Assembly: GCA_025360665.1 (NCBI GenBank)
Contig: JANYBU010000066.1
Location: 1-5,061, forward strand
Length of the DNA: 5,061 nt
Direction of reading: 5' to 3'
Source of the DNA: Nitrospira sp.
GTDB lineage: Bacteria > Nitrospirota > Nitrospiria > Nitrospirales > Nitrospiraceae
Notes under the pieces: model-generated
What the model saw: the letters and a program-made list of their open reading frames with translations, nothing else
Databases searched by the model: none
What the model was told of the DNA's origin: nothing
Shown here: one piece after another, positions 5,033-5,061 of the stretch
How the letters are laid out: each line of letters starts with the position of its first letter
Numbering within the stretch: the first letter of the stretch is position 1
Program-made: the position numbers and the translations under genes

Positions 5033-5061
5033 GAAAGGTGATGGCTTGCACACCATGTGCG

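Noticed and set aside
5041..5061. Start of a new gene at ATG 5041
   Set aside because: Only seven codons are visible, the GGTG is too close to the ATG, and the predicted transcription start is almost at the ATG.

Overview
The window looks like ordinary chromosomal DNA of a moderately GC-rich Gram-negative bacterium. The mix of genes (HtpX protease, exported Cys-type glutathione peroxidase, small lipoprotein, unassigned MFS carrier, YqeY) fits this. So does a palindromic intergenic element of the kind I associate, from memory only, with Nitrospira (Nitrospirota). I consider Nitrospira the best guess, not a demonstrated assignment. No rRNA, tRNA, CRISPR array, transposase or phage gene is visible.

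Left part (1-1397, + strand): the 3' four-fifths or more of htpX runs in from the window edge. Thirteen bases later comes a glutathione peroxidase with a signal peptide, almost certainly in the same operon. Together they suggest an envelope quality-control and peroxide-defence pair. A convergent 94-residue gene of unknown function (1403-1687, - strand) ends only 5 bases from the peroxidase stop and contains a perfect 13-bp hairpin.

Middle (1688-2739): the 260-base gap 1688-1947 is largely a MITE/REP-like palindromic element (1717-1841) plus a third, diverged copy of its end motif (1931-1951). That third copy supplies the stop codon of the next - strand gene, an exported protein of unknown function (1948-2583). 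Its promoter (TTGACC-N17-TACCAT) and an extended -10 for the divergent gene lie in the 156-base gap 2584-2739.

Right part (2740-5061): a 467-residue MFS transporter starting at GTG 2740 (+ strand) converges on a tiny lipoprotein gene (4157-4378, - strand). Next is yqeY (4564-5010, + strand), with a well-formed sigma70-type promoter and no rpsU or dnaG beside it. The last 51 bases carry an extended -10 motif that probably serves a gene beginning beyond the window.

I found no convincing new multi-gene system. The points most worth a second look are the palindromic element and its stop-donating end motif, the strong hairpin inside the 94-residue gene, and the two well-formed translation starts of the peroxidase, which could give exported and cytoplasmic forms.
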